Assembly (NCBI GenBank): GCA_021186555.1
Contig: JAJKFL010000006.1
Location: 45,332,138 to 45,396,137 of the forward strand
Origin: Reticulitermes speratus
Taxonomy: Eukaryota; Arthropoda; Insecta; Blattodea; Rhinotermitidae
Length of the DNA: 64,000 bases
Direction of reading: 5' to 3'
The notes under the pieces are model-generated. The model saw only the letters and a list, made by a program, of their open reading frames with translations. It searched no databases and was not told the origin of the DNA. The position numbers and the translations under genes are program-made. Below are positions 1 to 9,961 of the stretch, one piece after another; within the stretch, counting starts at the first letter, position 1; every line of letters begins with the position of its first letter.

Positions 1-120
1 GGCGGGCTGTTGTGAGTGCGGTAATGAACCTTCGGGTTCCATAAAACGCGGGGAATTTCTTGAATAGCTGACGACCTGCTAGCTTCTCAAGAAGGACTCT
101 GCTCCATAGAGTTTAGTTAG
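1..120 (+). mobile_element. 3' tail remnant of a non-LTR retrotransposon (RTE-like, family 1)
   Basis: The first ~120 bases match the tail of the elements at 26313–26450 and 38440–38805. All share the block that begins GGCGGGCTGTTGTGAGTGCG, then a run reading as VMNLRVP, a stop, and GNFL. In other insect copies this follows the reverse transcriptase C-terminus. The 5' part is outside the window. The family assignment is from memory of the conserved C-terminal wording. Confidence 0.6.
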
Positions 121-1426
121 CTAGATGAGAACTGTAGGGTTGATCCAGCATCCATGCATTCTCTCAGAATTACAAAAAATTGTTTCTTTGCCAAAGGCCC
201 ATGCAACTTAGTAACAGTGGTTGCCATGGCAACCAGGGTGTGACTCATTCACTCACATCGAAGGTATTGTGTAGGGTAGATAACTGAACCATCATATGTA
301 ATGCAGCACACCAGTGAATGTCATAGCAGGCCCACCATGAGCGTTGGTTTATGCATCGTAGTTTTGCTTATTAGCAGAAGAATTATCAGGGCAACCCTGA
401 TGCAACGTGGTGTAGTTGCCTCACTTGTAGTCACACCCGTATAGTAATCACAAGCGGCCGCAACTGCCAGCCTGTCCCAGTCAGTGGCTACCTAGGTACC
501 GTATGATACAGAATCTACTACAACTGTTCTAACAATCTGTAGATCTAATTCTTGCCCTCATGTGTTAACTATGTTTGGAATGGATGCTGTACGTGATGAT
601 GTTGAGCGTAAGGATAAAGGAAAGGAAAGTGATGTGACTGTTGGCAAAAGTGCAGGTGTTGGATAAGGTGGACAGGGGAATGAGAATTGCTGTTGTGGTT
701 GGACACCATTATGGCATAAATGAATTGACAGAAATGAGACAATGTCAGGGGAAGCATTAAGATTATTCTTCCCAGTATGAAAATTTCATGTGTAAGTTGT
801 CATGACCCTTTTGTTGAAAAGATGGCAGTCGCCTTGTGCGTTTGTGCTGTGCATGCGCACGCACTCTTCCCCATCATCGTGCACTCTGCATTAATGTATT
901 AGTGTGCCAAGTTTTAGCCACAAAGACCAACATCAGTGCAAACATTTTCATGTTTATTAACCATTTTTCATTGGAGTGAAATTCCTGGAGAAACCTGAAA
1001 GTGATGATAATTTAAACGGTCGCCATTACTTTGCATTTTATTGGCACCTTAAACATACACTGTGCTTTTACTGTGGTTGACAAGAACGTAACCCCCGTGA
1101 ACAGCAATGGTTCGCTGTATTGTCTGTCTGTTTATCTGTGTGATATGACAGGCCTGTGCGGTGTGGTTCCTCCTATTTTATGGGTTTTGAGCATTGTTTG
1201 TAGACATCAGGTAAATCAGATTACAGAATATGGTTGCTTTGTGCATAATTTGTTCTGTGCCATTAGAAAGCTGAAGGCTCAGTACTGTGATATAAATGCC
1301 CATTGCCGGAGTCTTGTCTGGGCAATTTGAAACATTACTAACCACATCAGCTGAGGGAACAGCTCGTGGGTCTGATCCAGGTACTTCTGATTCCCACCCT
1401 GAATTTTTACATTTTCTGTGTTGCAG
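121..1426. other. Intron of the YME1L gene, 3' part
   Basis: No exon is recognised between the retroelement tail and the acceptor (pyrimidine-rich tract then TTGCAG) at 1426. The upstream YME1L exons, which would encode the AAA ATPase domain and the HEXGH zinc site, are not present and must lie before the window. Nothing repetitive is obvious here. Confidence 0.6.
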
Positions 1427-1573
1427 ACGGCTTACATACCTGAGAAGGAGCGCTACCATGTGACCAAATCACAGCTGCTGGCGATGATGGATACGATGAT
1501 GGGCGGACGAGCAGCTGAGGAACTGGTGTTTGGTCTAGACAAAATCACATCCGGAGCTTCCAGTGATCTACAG
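1427..1573 (+). CDS. YME1L: YME1L mitochondrial i-AAA protease, antepenultimate coding exon
   Basis: The exon encodes 49 residues in phase 0 at both ends, between acceptor TTGCAG and donor GTAGTT. The peptide begins TAYIPEKERYHVTKSQLL and continues with MGGRAAEELVFG and ITSGASSDLQ. These are the M41 peptidase motifs of the FtsH/YME1 family. The Asp of the GASSD motif is the third zinc ligand in this family; the HEXGH motif with the other two ligands lies on an upstream exon outside the window. The family acts as an ATP-dependent zinc metalloprotease of the mitochondrial inner membrane with its active site facing the intermembrane space. YME1L is preferred over paraplegin or AFG3L because the last exon matches the YME1L C-terminus. 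Confidence 0.95.
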
Positions 1574-2053
1574 GTAGTTTCATCTTGGCAGTGTGGTGAG
1601 ATTGTTTTGTTAGAATGAGGGCCGCACTTACCTGCATGTGTGCTGTGTCTATTATGTGCTGAAATGTCAGTACAACAAACTGCAGATATTTTGCAAATTC
1701 TGAACTATTTATGTTCGCGTATTATTAAGCATGAATACTGCTGTTTGGCTGTAATCTTTTTGATGTCACGGCAGGCTGTGTATTATACGTCTGGGCAGTG
1801 GCACGTGCTTTGAACTTTAATATTCTTCAAAACACTGAACTCCTGTGTAAATGTTCTGATGCTAGTGTATGGCACTTAGATTTACCTGGTTTCTGGGCTT
1901 CTTTTATTGTCTAGTACATGTATGGGACCTTTCGTTGAGAATTCTTGGGGCTTGGGATTTTTTGGATAAGGGTTTTTTTAGTAATTTGGAGCACTGTATC
2001 TGAAATATAATAAAATACGTAACGTTGTATTTACCGTGCATTTTCAAATGAGA

Positions 2054-2321
2054 TATGTTCAATAATCACCAACTAATGCACATAAACTTTTAATTCATTT
2101 TATAGTAATTTTACATACTGTACGAAGTGGACAATATCAGCCCACTCATATTCTACATATATGAATATAACCATATATGTAATAACTGTAAAGTCTATGC
2201 ATATTAATCTCTACGACCCCCTGAAGATGGTGGTTTAAACCACGAAATACGTATAGGGGAATTTTAAGAATAAACTGTTGTGAAAAAGTTTATGTGCATT
2301 AGTTGGTGATTATTGAACATA
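2054..2321. mobile_element. MITE with ~38-bp perfect terminal inverted repeats
   Basis: The left end TATGTTCAATAATCACCAAC is matched, inverted, by the right end GTTGGTGATTATTGAACATA, and the match extends inward through the AAACTTTT stretch. The inner right half contains CCTGAAGATGGTGG and CACGAAATACG, the same CTGAAGA/CGAAA pairing seen in the hairpin elements elsewhere in the window. There is no ORF. No target-site duplication beyond TA is visible. Confidence 0.8.
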
Positions 2322-2352
2322 ATAAAACACTTTTAAAAGTTACAAAATGGAA

Positions 2353-2630
2353 CACGCCGATCCTGATGGCCTCACATTTTAAGGCATAGGCCTGTGGCTG
2401 CTCACTTGCGGGCTTGTGGGTTCGAATCCCATCAGGGGCATGGCTGTTTGTCTCTTGTGAATGTTGTGTGTTGTGCAGGTAGAAGTCTCTGCGATGGGCT
2501 GATCCCCCATCCAGGGGAGTCCTACCAAGTGTGTGTGTCCCTTTGTGTGATCAGGTGAAACAATAACCCTCTACACCTACAGTGAGTAGGTAGAAGGGGT
2601 ATGAATAAAAAGGAGTGGGGGGGGGGGGAA
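2353..2630 (+). mobile_element. tRNA-derived SINE, family A
   Basis: The head is tRNA-like, with a degraded A box (TGATGGCCTCACATTTTAAG) and an intact B box (GGGTTCGAATCCC), followed by a shared ~200-base body (GGTAGAAGTCTCTGCGATGG). It ends near a G-run at ~2618. Related copies lie at 28461 (minus), 39350 (plus) and 55169 (minus). The A-box and B-box spacing and body homology exclude a functional tRNA. Confidence 0.8.
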
Positions 2631-3698
2631 TAACTGTTCTGCGTTCATATTTAAGCTATGTTGTGTAACTTAACGTTAGTTACAACGCATCGTCTGAGGA
2701 TATACGATTATCATCAAAATGACAGGAAAACAAAGTGCTGTCCATATATTGCTTGGCACTAATTTTAAATTTATTTTTTCTGGAACATAGTTTCTGTGTG
2801 TTGCAGACACTGGGACACCAGATAAATGATCCTGTACATTTACAACAAACAAAATGTAGCTTTCCCAGTGATTGGCAGGAGCTAATTTTATCAGATGCAA
2901 CCAAGCAGTTATGTTATCTCCTTTTGATGTGAGGACAGAAACAGATCCAGTTTCAGAAATGTGTTCTGTTCAGAATACTGGATAATGAACCAAGTCCAAA
3001 ACGCACATGATCCTGACTGAAATTCAGTGTTCTGTGATTTAGCCACCACAATTTCCCACATTTAGAATTGTGAGATATTCGGCCAATGTACTTGTATTAA
3101 ATTGCTCATTCTGTTTTCCCAGTTATGCACTAACTGATATCTGTAGACTATTACTTTCATTCTGTTTAGCAAAAGCACAGTATTAAGTTTATATTGCTCC
3201 AGTCAGCTGATGTATTTGTTCGCTTTTCTAACAGAGTTGTAAAGACGAGTTTCCAAACCACAATATTTCTTTGAGTTCTCTGTTTTATTTTTAATTTATT
3301 CTGCATATACAGCTACAAAATTTTAAGAATGTTTGAAAACCAAGAGGTATAAGTTGATATTACAGTGGATGTACACATGCCTGTTCCTGCTGTTACTATA
3401 TTGACCTCTTCATAGCCTTCAATTTCAGAAAAACGTCTCCACAGAGCATGTTTAAGTTTGTGCATGATTATATGGTAACCCCCCCCCCACATTTTGCAGG
3501 TGATGGATCAGGAAAGAATTTCCATTGTAAATTCAGGTAAATACTGCATTTTGTATTCCTTGTGTTTGTCAGTTGAAAACTTTGGATGTGCAAGGTTAAT
3601 AATGCTGTACAATTTAGAAAAATGTTATTTAATCTTTGTGCACAAAAATAATTGTTTTTGTGTGTATTGAGCTTAGCATATATGTCTTTTTTGTTCAG

Positions 3699-3860
3699 CA
3701 AGCCACATCAATTGCCATACACATGGTCAAGGACTGGGGAATGTCTGAGAAAGTGGGGTTACGGACGCACGATGGAAACAACTCGGGCCCTGTGGTGGTG
3801 AATGATCTCAGCCCCAGCACAAGTGACCTGATTGACTCAGAGATCAAGAGGATATTGACA
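3699..3860 (+). CDS. YME1L: YME1L mitochondrial i-AAA protease, penultimate coding exon
   Basis: The exon encodes 54 residues, phase 0 at both ends, with acceptor TTGTTCAG and consensus donor GTAAGT. The peptide starts QATSIAIHMVKDWGMSEKVG, the helix after the GASSD motif that is conserved across FtsH-type proteases (vertebrate YME1L has NATKIAKRMVTKFGMSEKLG). It continues through a variable loop to a DLIDSEIKRILT helix. The loop NNSGPVVVNDLSPS is a few residues longer than I recall for vertebrates. Confidence 0.95.
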
Positions 3861-4029
3861 GTAAGTCTGTCCCTGTTGACGAATGTCATTCTCGTGGCTA
3901 AAGTTGGGTTCAGGAATGTACTCGGGCATCTGCTGGCCAAGGGAAGGAAATTTAAGGAAACTTGCTAAGATTGTATAGCATTAGCAGTCCTTGAATGAGT
4001 CAGTATAGGGTGTTGATGGAATTATGCTG

Positions 4030-4143
4030 ATAGCAGAAAATGAAGTACTTGGAGAAAAACCTGTTCCAATACCACTTTTTCCACCATAAATCCCATATGG
4101 ACTGGCCTGGGATTGAACCCAGGTCTCTGTCATGAGAGAGTGT
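4030..4143 (-). mobile_element. Fragment of tRNA-derived SINE, family D
   Basis: The order of CCACTTTTTCCACC, AAATCCCATATGGACTGG and the inverted B box GGGATTGAACCC matches the minus-strand SINE at 50815–51072. Only the head and part of the body remain, and divergence is clear. It is an old insertion in the last YME1L intron. Confidence 0.65.
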
Positions 4144-5524
4144 TTACACAATGGAAGAGTTATGTTTTAACAAATTAATTATGTTAAAAACGTACATATT
4201 AGACACCTTGAAAACATTCATTTCATGAACTACTCATATTCTACCATGTGGACTGACAATTAAATAGCCAGAGCGTTGAGCTGTCCTGTTCGGCCAGTCT
4301 TCGTACAGGAGGTCGGCAAACCAGGGCTGACGTCATAGGAACTATATGTGCTTCAGCTTATGTGGCAGCAGAAATGACATGTCTGATGTGGGAGGAGCAT
4401 AAGGTCACCTTACGCTACCATGAATCTAAAGAGCCGTTGTCACTCCATTGTCGCTACAGTGAGAACTACTGTTGCTCATTTTGTAACGTGTAGGCTATGT
4501 GGGCAGTTGGTGAGACTCACACTGAAAGTCTTGATGCATAGTGACAGGGACTTTATTGAATTACTCCTACTGTACCCATGCAAAAGACATAGTCATACAC
4601 CATAGAAGGTTTTATTGAACACAGATATCTGCTGCAGAACCTAGCTCATATTACATAAATTAAAATTTGCTTTAGTGTATTCGCAGTTAGTCGCGTCATG
4701 CGTGGTCTCTCTTGTGCAGTTGCCAGCTATTTATATCAGCCCCAGGCAAAAGTCTTGTGTACAGCACATTATGGACTTTGTAGGATGTCTGTTTAACTTT
4801 TGCATTATCATGCAAGAAAATTAAATTTTATTCACAATGTGTGTGGACAGTGATTATTGTGATGATTCTTGTCTATTTCATTGCATTGCTCTGTTAAATG
4901 TAAAGAAAAATAATTCCAATCTTGAAACTAAAACCATCCCAAATATGGAAAGAGCCAATAAAGGGGTTACTTATGATGTACTGTATTATGATATTTTAAA
5001 TTGGGGGGGGGGGGGGGGGGAAATACAATGTATATTTCTTTTAAATTCTCATTTGTTTGGTGCCCATTTTACGCGTTCTTTATGAAGTAAAATGGTACAC
5101 TTTGTTAGAGACCGTGACTGTGTCTGTCAGTCATCACGAAGATCATCAACTAAACTGTATGAAATTTGTTATAGCAGTTCATGCAAGTGTGAGATTTATG
5201 AAAATCAGCTCAGTGACACTCATGCTTTACATAAGTGCATAAGTGAATATCTGCCCATACTTCCCATAATTCTTGACCAGTTTGGGTGAAATTCAGTGTA
5301 GAAGATCCACACTTAATGCCATTGAGCAGTCATGCATGTCATGAAAAGCAGTTCAGTGCAAGCCATGCTTTACTTGAGGACATCAGTGAAATTTTGCCAG
5401 CACTTTCTACATTTTTAGTCCAATTTGGATAAAATTCATTACAGGGGATGTCCACAAAGTTTATTGTGTGCTTGTGAGTTTTGTGGAAATGGGCACAGTG
5501 TCAGTTATATCTTACTTAGGGATA

Positions 5525-6282
5525 TACCGTATATTCTCGAATCTAATCCGCATCCGAATCTAATCCGCACCGAGTTTTTGGCAACTTCTTAAACGAAAAA
5601 AAGTTAGTTCGCGATTCTAATCCGCACCTTTCCTTCAACCACCCATTGCCCACGGGGCGACTGATTGAATAATATTGGATGTTACCAATGCGTTAAAATC
5701 CGACGCTACTCCTGTGGCCGATGAGTCATACCGATAGAGGCGGGCCTTTCTCAACAGACGTGCGCAATCTCGTCTGAAGCCAGCTGAGCCTTAGTTGTTG
5801 AAACGTGGGAGGTGCTTGTTCCAATTTGTCGTGTACCGTAGTTATGGAAGAGGGACACCTGAAATCTAAACGACTCTCATATACGGCAAAGTTCAAACGT
5901 GAAGTTATTCGGTGCGCAGAGGAGAATGGAAACCGCAAAGCCGCTGCAATTTTTGGAGTTGATGAAAGCAGCGTTCGACTATGGCGGAAACACAAGGCAG
6001 CGATCAGCGGGTGTGAGGCGTCACGAAGGAAATTCACTTATGTGTTATGTTCAGTTATGAGTGATGACGGCGAGTCTGATGAATAATAAATTATAATAAT
6101 AAATAATAAAATAATAGATTATTGTATTCTATTGTTCTTACGGCACGTACAGCAGCTCAATCAGTTTTTCCAAAATCCAGCTCTAGACCGCGAATCTAAT
6201 CCGCACGCGAATCTAATCGCATTGATTTTTAGCCCTCTAACACTGTAAAAAGGGTGCGGATTAGATTCGAGAATATACGGTA
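5525..6282 (+). mobile_element. Non-autonomous pogo-like element, copy 1 (758 bp)
   Basis: Terminal inverted repeats of about 28 bases: the left end begins TACCGTATATTCTCGAATCT and the right end finishes AGATTCGAGAATATACGGTA; both ends carry the TA expected for Tc1/mariner/pogo insertion. Subterminal ATCTAATCCGCA motifs repeat several times. A second copy, inverted, lies at 9962–10883. The internal reading frame encodes a CENP-B/Brinker-type helix-turn-helix; the DDE catalytic region is deleted. Confidence 0.85.
5844..6086 (+). CDS. Truncated pogo-like transposase: helix-turn-helix domain plus acidic tail
   Basis: Open frame of 80 residues from the ATG at 5844 (MEEGHLKSKR). The frame is open upstream to 5805 but without an ATG. 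Residues ~10–50 contain SYTAKFKREVIRCAEENGNR and VRLWRKHK, the Brinker/CENP-B-like HTH found at the N-terminus of pogo-class (POGK/Tigger-like) transposases. After RRKFT an internal deletion joins the frame to a short tail ending MSDDGESDE. Copy 2 (10256–10564) keeps about 35 further residues after this point. A stand-alone DNA-binding protein could in principle compete for TIR binding; that is inference. It may simply be a deletion derivative. Confidence 0.65.
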   Translation: MEEGHLKSKRLSYTAKFKREVIRCAEENGNRKAAAIFGVDESSVRLWRKHKAAISGCEASRRKFTYVLCSVMSDDGESDE

Positions 6283-6690
6283 ACTGATTTTCTATCTATA
6301 GTTCCACATTTGTTGTACAGTTTGGGTGAAATTTGGTATAAGAGATCCATGCATAATGCTGTTGAGCATTTCTGAATTTCATGAGAACTGGTGCAGGGAA
6401 GATGTGGTTTTCTTATGGGCATAATTAAAATTACATTTACGCATGTACTGCAAGACAATGTATTATAAAGTACAGAATGTCTTCGTTAAGTCTGTATGCC
6501 ACACTGAATACATCATTTGTGATTTTGTATGGTTCTCAGTAAGTGTATGTACCAGTAACTTGGTGTTTTACATGCAGAAATGTGTTGATGGCACATTTTG
6601 CTGCTGATACCTTGTGACTTCAGAATGAAAGTAAATTAAATGTTGTTACATGAGAAATTTGAACTACCGATGAATTTTGTTTGTCTCCAG

Positions 6691-6840
6691 GAATCTTATG
6701 AGCGAGCAAAGAACATTCTGAAGACACATCAACGTGAGCACAAGATGTTAGCTGAGGCACTGCTGAAGTATGAAACACTAGACGCAGAAGACATCAAGGC
6801 AATCATGGCAGGCAAAGAGGCCCCAGAGAGGTCCCGTTGA
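6691..6840 (+). CDS. YME1L: YME1L mitochondrial i-AAA protease, last coding exon
   Basis: 49 codons plus TGA, entered in phase 0 after acceptor TTTGTCTCCAG. The peptide begins ESYERAKNILKTHQREHKM and continues with LAEALLKYETLDAEDIKAIM. This matches the end of vertebrate YME1L closely (DSYERAKHILKTH, then LAEALLTYETLDAKEI). It forms the C-terminal helical part of the M41 domain. With the two upstream exons, 152 residues of uninterrupted protein are encoded here, with no frameshift. Confidence 0.95.
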   Translation, partial: ESYERAKNILKTHQREHKMLAEALLKYETLDAEDIKAIMAGKEAPERSR

Positions 6841-6963
6841 GTATGTATGGGGCTTTGTTAGTAACACAGAAAATAATGGACCAACTGGCCATTGTGCATA
6901 TATTCTAAATTATTGTATTAAGAAGGTTCTAAATACAGTGAAACCCTTTTAAGAAGTCCAAAG

Positions 6964-7139
6964 TACAATAAAACCCCGATTTAATGTTCCCGCATTTAGT
7001 GAAATCCCGGATTTGGTGATGATTTTTTCGTGTCCCGACAATAGCTCCGTATAAACTGTATCTCCGTTTAATGAAAACCTCGATTTAGTGAAATATATTC
7101 TAATCCCCCAGCAATTTATTAAATAGGGGTTTTACTGTA
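6964..7139. mobile_element. Tigger-type MITE (176 bp), nested
   Basis: Begins TACAATAAAACCCCGATTTA and ends AAATAGGGGTTTTACTGTA, a ~20-base TIR with TA ends. A close copy lies at 32056–32234, and a more distant member of the same TIR type at 24151–24329. It interrupts the larger Tigger-type element whose left end is only 30 bases away. Confidence 0.8.
6967..6972 (+). promoter_or_regulatory. Candidate polyadenylation signal for YME1L
   Basis: AATAAA, 127 bases after the stop codon and the first such hexamer downstream. It sits at the left edge of the MITE at 6964–7139 (in TACAATAAAACCCC), so if used it was supplied by the transposon. The next candidate is AATAAA at 8463. Placement is a guess from spacing alone. 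Confidence 0.3.
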
Positions 7140-7184
7140 TCTTCATTGGAAACTTGTGCCCATTATTATTTACTGACTTGTTTT

Positions 7185-7418
7185 TTAAACATCTTGGATC
7201 AACATATTTGTTCCCATCATAATTGTAGCGTAGCAAAGCATATAGTCTCTCTGTGCCTTTCTTATCACCACAGCATGGTTCTTCCGTCTTGCTGACAGTT
7301 TTTGTTTCGCAACACAGTAGAATGGTCGCATTTCATCAGCATTCAATATATTTTGTTTGTGATCTGATGGCACATCTAGTGGGATTTTCTTCCAGTGTTC
7401 CAGTGACTTCATATACAT
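7185..7418 (-). pseudogene. Tigger/pogo transposase DDE-region fragment
   Basis: The minus-strand frame contains QNILNADEMRPFYC followed by KQKLSARRKNHAVVIRKAQR. This fits the pogo/Tigger catalytic block, where IFNADETGLF contains the first or second catalytic Asp and is followed by a basic KxRLT-type stretch. The usual NADET has become NADEM, and no second half of the catalytic domain was seen. Flanking frames contain stops, so it is broken. Confidence 0.65.
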
Positions 7419-8707
7419 TTACGTGCCCACTGTCACCTGATATAGACATCTGCCATATGCCATGTCATTCTTTTAGTCTGTTTAGTGACCTATTGGAGGC
7501 TTTAAAATTGTCTGGTTCAGCCTCCAGCCACTAACCCAGGTCCATTGCCCTGAACATTTTCTAGTCTCGTGTACTGTAATTACTTCGGCAACATTTTTAT
7601 GTTAGTCATCTGCTGAAGTCCTTATATGTCGTCTGTCACTGAAATGTCCCCACCCCCACCCCACAAGTATTTAGGTATGCTGTAACATTATGCTATTTAA
7701 TGATGGCAGAAGTGACCCAAAATGCTTCACATTCTGAATTAATGATAGACTGATTCGTTTGTACCTTCAGAATAATTTTAAGTGTCTAACTCACTGTAAG
7801 CTGTTCTCTGATATTGCACTGTTTCATTACATGTCAGTCCCCTGTTGTTACATTGTGACAGAGTGTGTTTTGAACTGTGATAATTTTCCTTCTCCAGTGA
7901 CCAGTGAATTGACTTCCAGCCACCGTTGTGACGACAGAGCCATTAACAGGCACTATAGCATTTCCACACCCTTGCAGGAAATACATGAACAACCAAGCAA
8001 CCAACCAGTTAAGTGATGGGCAAACCAATGGACTTGAATCATTCTTACAGAGATGGAAGTAACTTTTACAAAATTACAGTACTTGCAACAAACACAAAGA
8101 GAACATGGAGTGATGAGACTGCTTGCCCTTGGAGTAACCGCATCATATGAACCGAAGGATGGTGAAAGAACGGTCGCATACAGCTGCGTTGCAAGGAATG
8201 CTGTATTATTGCATTGAAAATAAAAACACCCCTTTGGTGGAAACTGAGATCCAAGAGATGTGATGAATTAAAGTTTCATACATAAAATGTGGGGAGAACC
8301 TGAGTCAAGAAATGCTAAATCAAGGAATAATATCTTAGGTGTGTGGTGCTTCAGCCAGGAACACAAAATGTAGCTTAAGTGTGGGAAAGCTTGAAATGTG
8401 GGTGCTTTAATTTGGGGTTTCACTGTATTTTGAAATCATGATAAAGTCACATTGGAATATGGAATAAAGTTTCTGTATTTGAGTTTATCGAGAAAATCTC
8501 AAACAGTTCATTTTTGGATTCAGATTCCAAATTTGTGAAGTTAGTAAATTTAAATTAAGCATGAAAATTTTAAGTAATAAATATTGTAGTTTAGTGTGAG
8601 TTGTCTGGAAACTTGCAGAACCATAAAGTAAGTTCTAATTTAGGTATTTCTGCATCGTGTTGTACCTTCATTCACTACTACTTGTTTCAATCTAAGGTGC
8701 AACTGTA

Positions 8708-8870
8708 TTACAATGGGTACCAGGAGTAAAGCGGCCGGGCCGTGGAGTTGACTACCCACCCCCATCTAGTACCAGTGTTAAAGAAAGAGTAGAGCTATAC
8801 CTCTACTCCCCCTCTGTGCCTTCATGGCCTGTTGTAGGGTGAACTTCACCTTTACTTTACCTAACGCACA
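8708..8870 (+). mobile_element. 5'-truncated SINE, family B (3' body)
   Basis: The stretch from AATGGGTACCAGGAGTAAAG through GAGCTATACCTCTACT matches, in the opposite orientation, the bodies of the SINEs at 39632–39858 and 55940–56168. The tRNA head is missing. The sequence continues with a GTGCCTTCATGG segment that also follows the related fragment at 63655. Confidence 0.65.
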
Positions 8871-8946
8871 ACACAACACGTGGTGTTGGCCTGCATCCCA
8901 ACTACATCCACACTCTGACACACATTAACATCAGAATAACATAGAC

Positions 8947-9148
8947 CATGGGTGTCCAATCTTTTTTATGGCAAAGGGCCACATCCATTATTGTGGGCTG
9001 GTTTGCTGGCCACATGTGGAAAAATAGCAGTAAGTAGTACACCTAACCGCCAAAATTATTGTGTAATTTTTATAATATATTCGTAATTTACAAATGTGGT
9101 TGTGGGCCGCATAATGCAACCTGGCGGGCCATGGGTTGGAGACTCATG
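8947..9148. mobile_element. hAT-type MITE (202 bp) with 8-bp target duplication
   Basis: Ends CATGGGTGTCCAATC and GGTTGGAGACTCATG are inverted versions of each other, of the common hAT form CAGGGGTGTCCAAAC. The flanks are ACATAGAC (left) and ACATAGAG (right), an 8-bp duplication with one mismatch. The interior has GGGCCACA and GGGCCGCA runs typical of hAT MITEs. No ORF. Confidence 0.85.
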
Positions 9149-9961
9149 ACATAGAGTAACATAAACTTACTGGATTAACAAGATGTAAGAAGAAAATCGC
9201 TTTGAAATACTGCTAACGTACACAACAAGTGGATTGTTATAAGATATTGTAAGAGGTGACGAGCTGTGTGATAAGGGATGTAGAATTTTCTGTTTAATTT
9301 AAGCCTCGTACAGAACGGCAGCATGACGTGTATGTATAGACAGTAGGACACTTGTATCAGTAATTCAGCTTTGAGGTTTTAAAGTTCAGTAATTCTTACA
9401 CACTTGTATCATATAGATTCTAGATAATGATTTCATGAATAATGGGTACACTGCATTGCCAGTAATTTTCCCACACAGCTGAAAATGACACAGTTGGGTC
9501 AAAATGCATAGCATCTGTGTCCCATAATTGCTACACATACGTTGTACCTCAGACTGAAACATGTATTATTAAGTTGTTATTTAAGTTCAGTAGGACATTC
9601 CAGAATTGAAATAGATTCAGAGTTATGTTAGTTTCTAATAAATCACTTGCCCACAGTTTTAAATATCATGTTTACCCAAACATAAGATGGACCCCCCCCC
9701 CCATCACCAGTCTTTAATTTTTCAGGAATATACCTATTCAGAACATGTTTAACTTCGTGATTGTCTATGAGATGACACCCATGCCCCCGTGATTAGGAAA
9801 CAATTCTTGTCATATATTCACATAAATATGGTACATGTGGATTAATGAAGTACGGAAAGGAGTAAGGTATTTTTGGACTTCTTTAAGGGAATGCCGTCAC
9901 TTCAATGACTGGATTGCATATCCTATCACTTACCATTAGCTTTTTATCAGTACATTTGAAG
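9149..9961. other. Intergenic, nothing recognised
   Basis: AT-rich sequence without coding potential. A C-run near 9690 follows AACATAAGATGGACC, which resembles a transposon end, but no partner end was found. Confidence 0.5.

Larger units (their letters stand above)
1574..3698. other. YME1L intron
   Basis: 2.1 kb intron from donor GTAGTT to acceptor TTCAG at 3698. It carries a hairpin MITE (2054–2321) and a tRNA-derived SINE (2353–2630). The remainder is AT-rich with no recognised content. A C-run lies at about 3480. Confidence 0.85.
5110..6410. repeat. Old ~139-bp tandem repeat, four units, split by a transposon
   Basis: A diverged motif of the form CAGTTTGGGTGAAATT...GATCCACACTTAATGC recurs at about 5143, 5281, 5421 and 6319. 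When the 758-base element at 5525–6282 is removed, the fourth unit falls at ~5561, so the spacing is about 138–140 throughout. Each unit also carries a version of CAGTTCATGCAAG and CATGCTTTAC. No ORF is preserved. Confidence 0.6.
3861..6690. other. YME1L last intron
   Basis: 2.8 kb intron between donor GTAAGTCTGT and acceptor TTTGTCTCCAG. It contains a SINE fragment (4030–4143), an 18-base G-run (5003–5020), an old 139-bp tandem repeat and, inside that, a pogo-like element (5525–6282). The stretch 4150–5000 shows nothing recognisable. Confidence 0.85.
6934..8427 (-). mobile_element. Degraded pogo/Tigger-type element with transposase remnant
   Basis: The left end TACAGTGAAACCCTTTTAAG pairs with the inverted right end GGGGTTTCACTGTA; both are bounded by TA. 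The total is 1.49 kb, including a nested MITE (6964–7139). A transposase fragment is readable on the minus strand at 7185–7418. The remainder is riddled with stops. This is an old autonomous-type insertion just beyond the YME1L stop. Confidence 0.65.
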
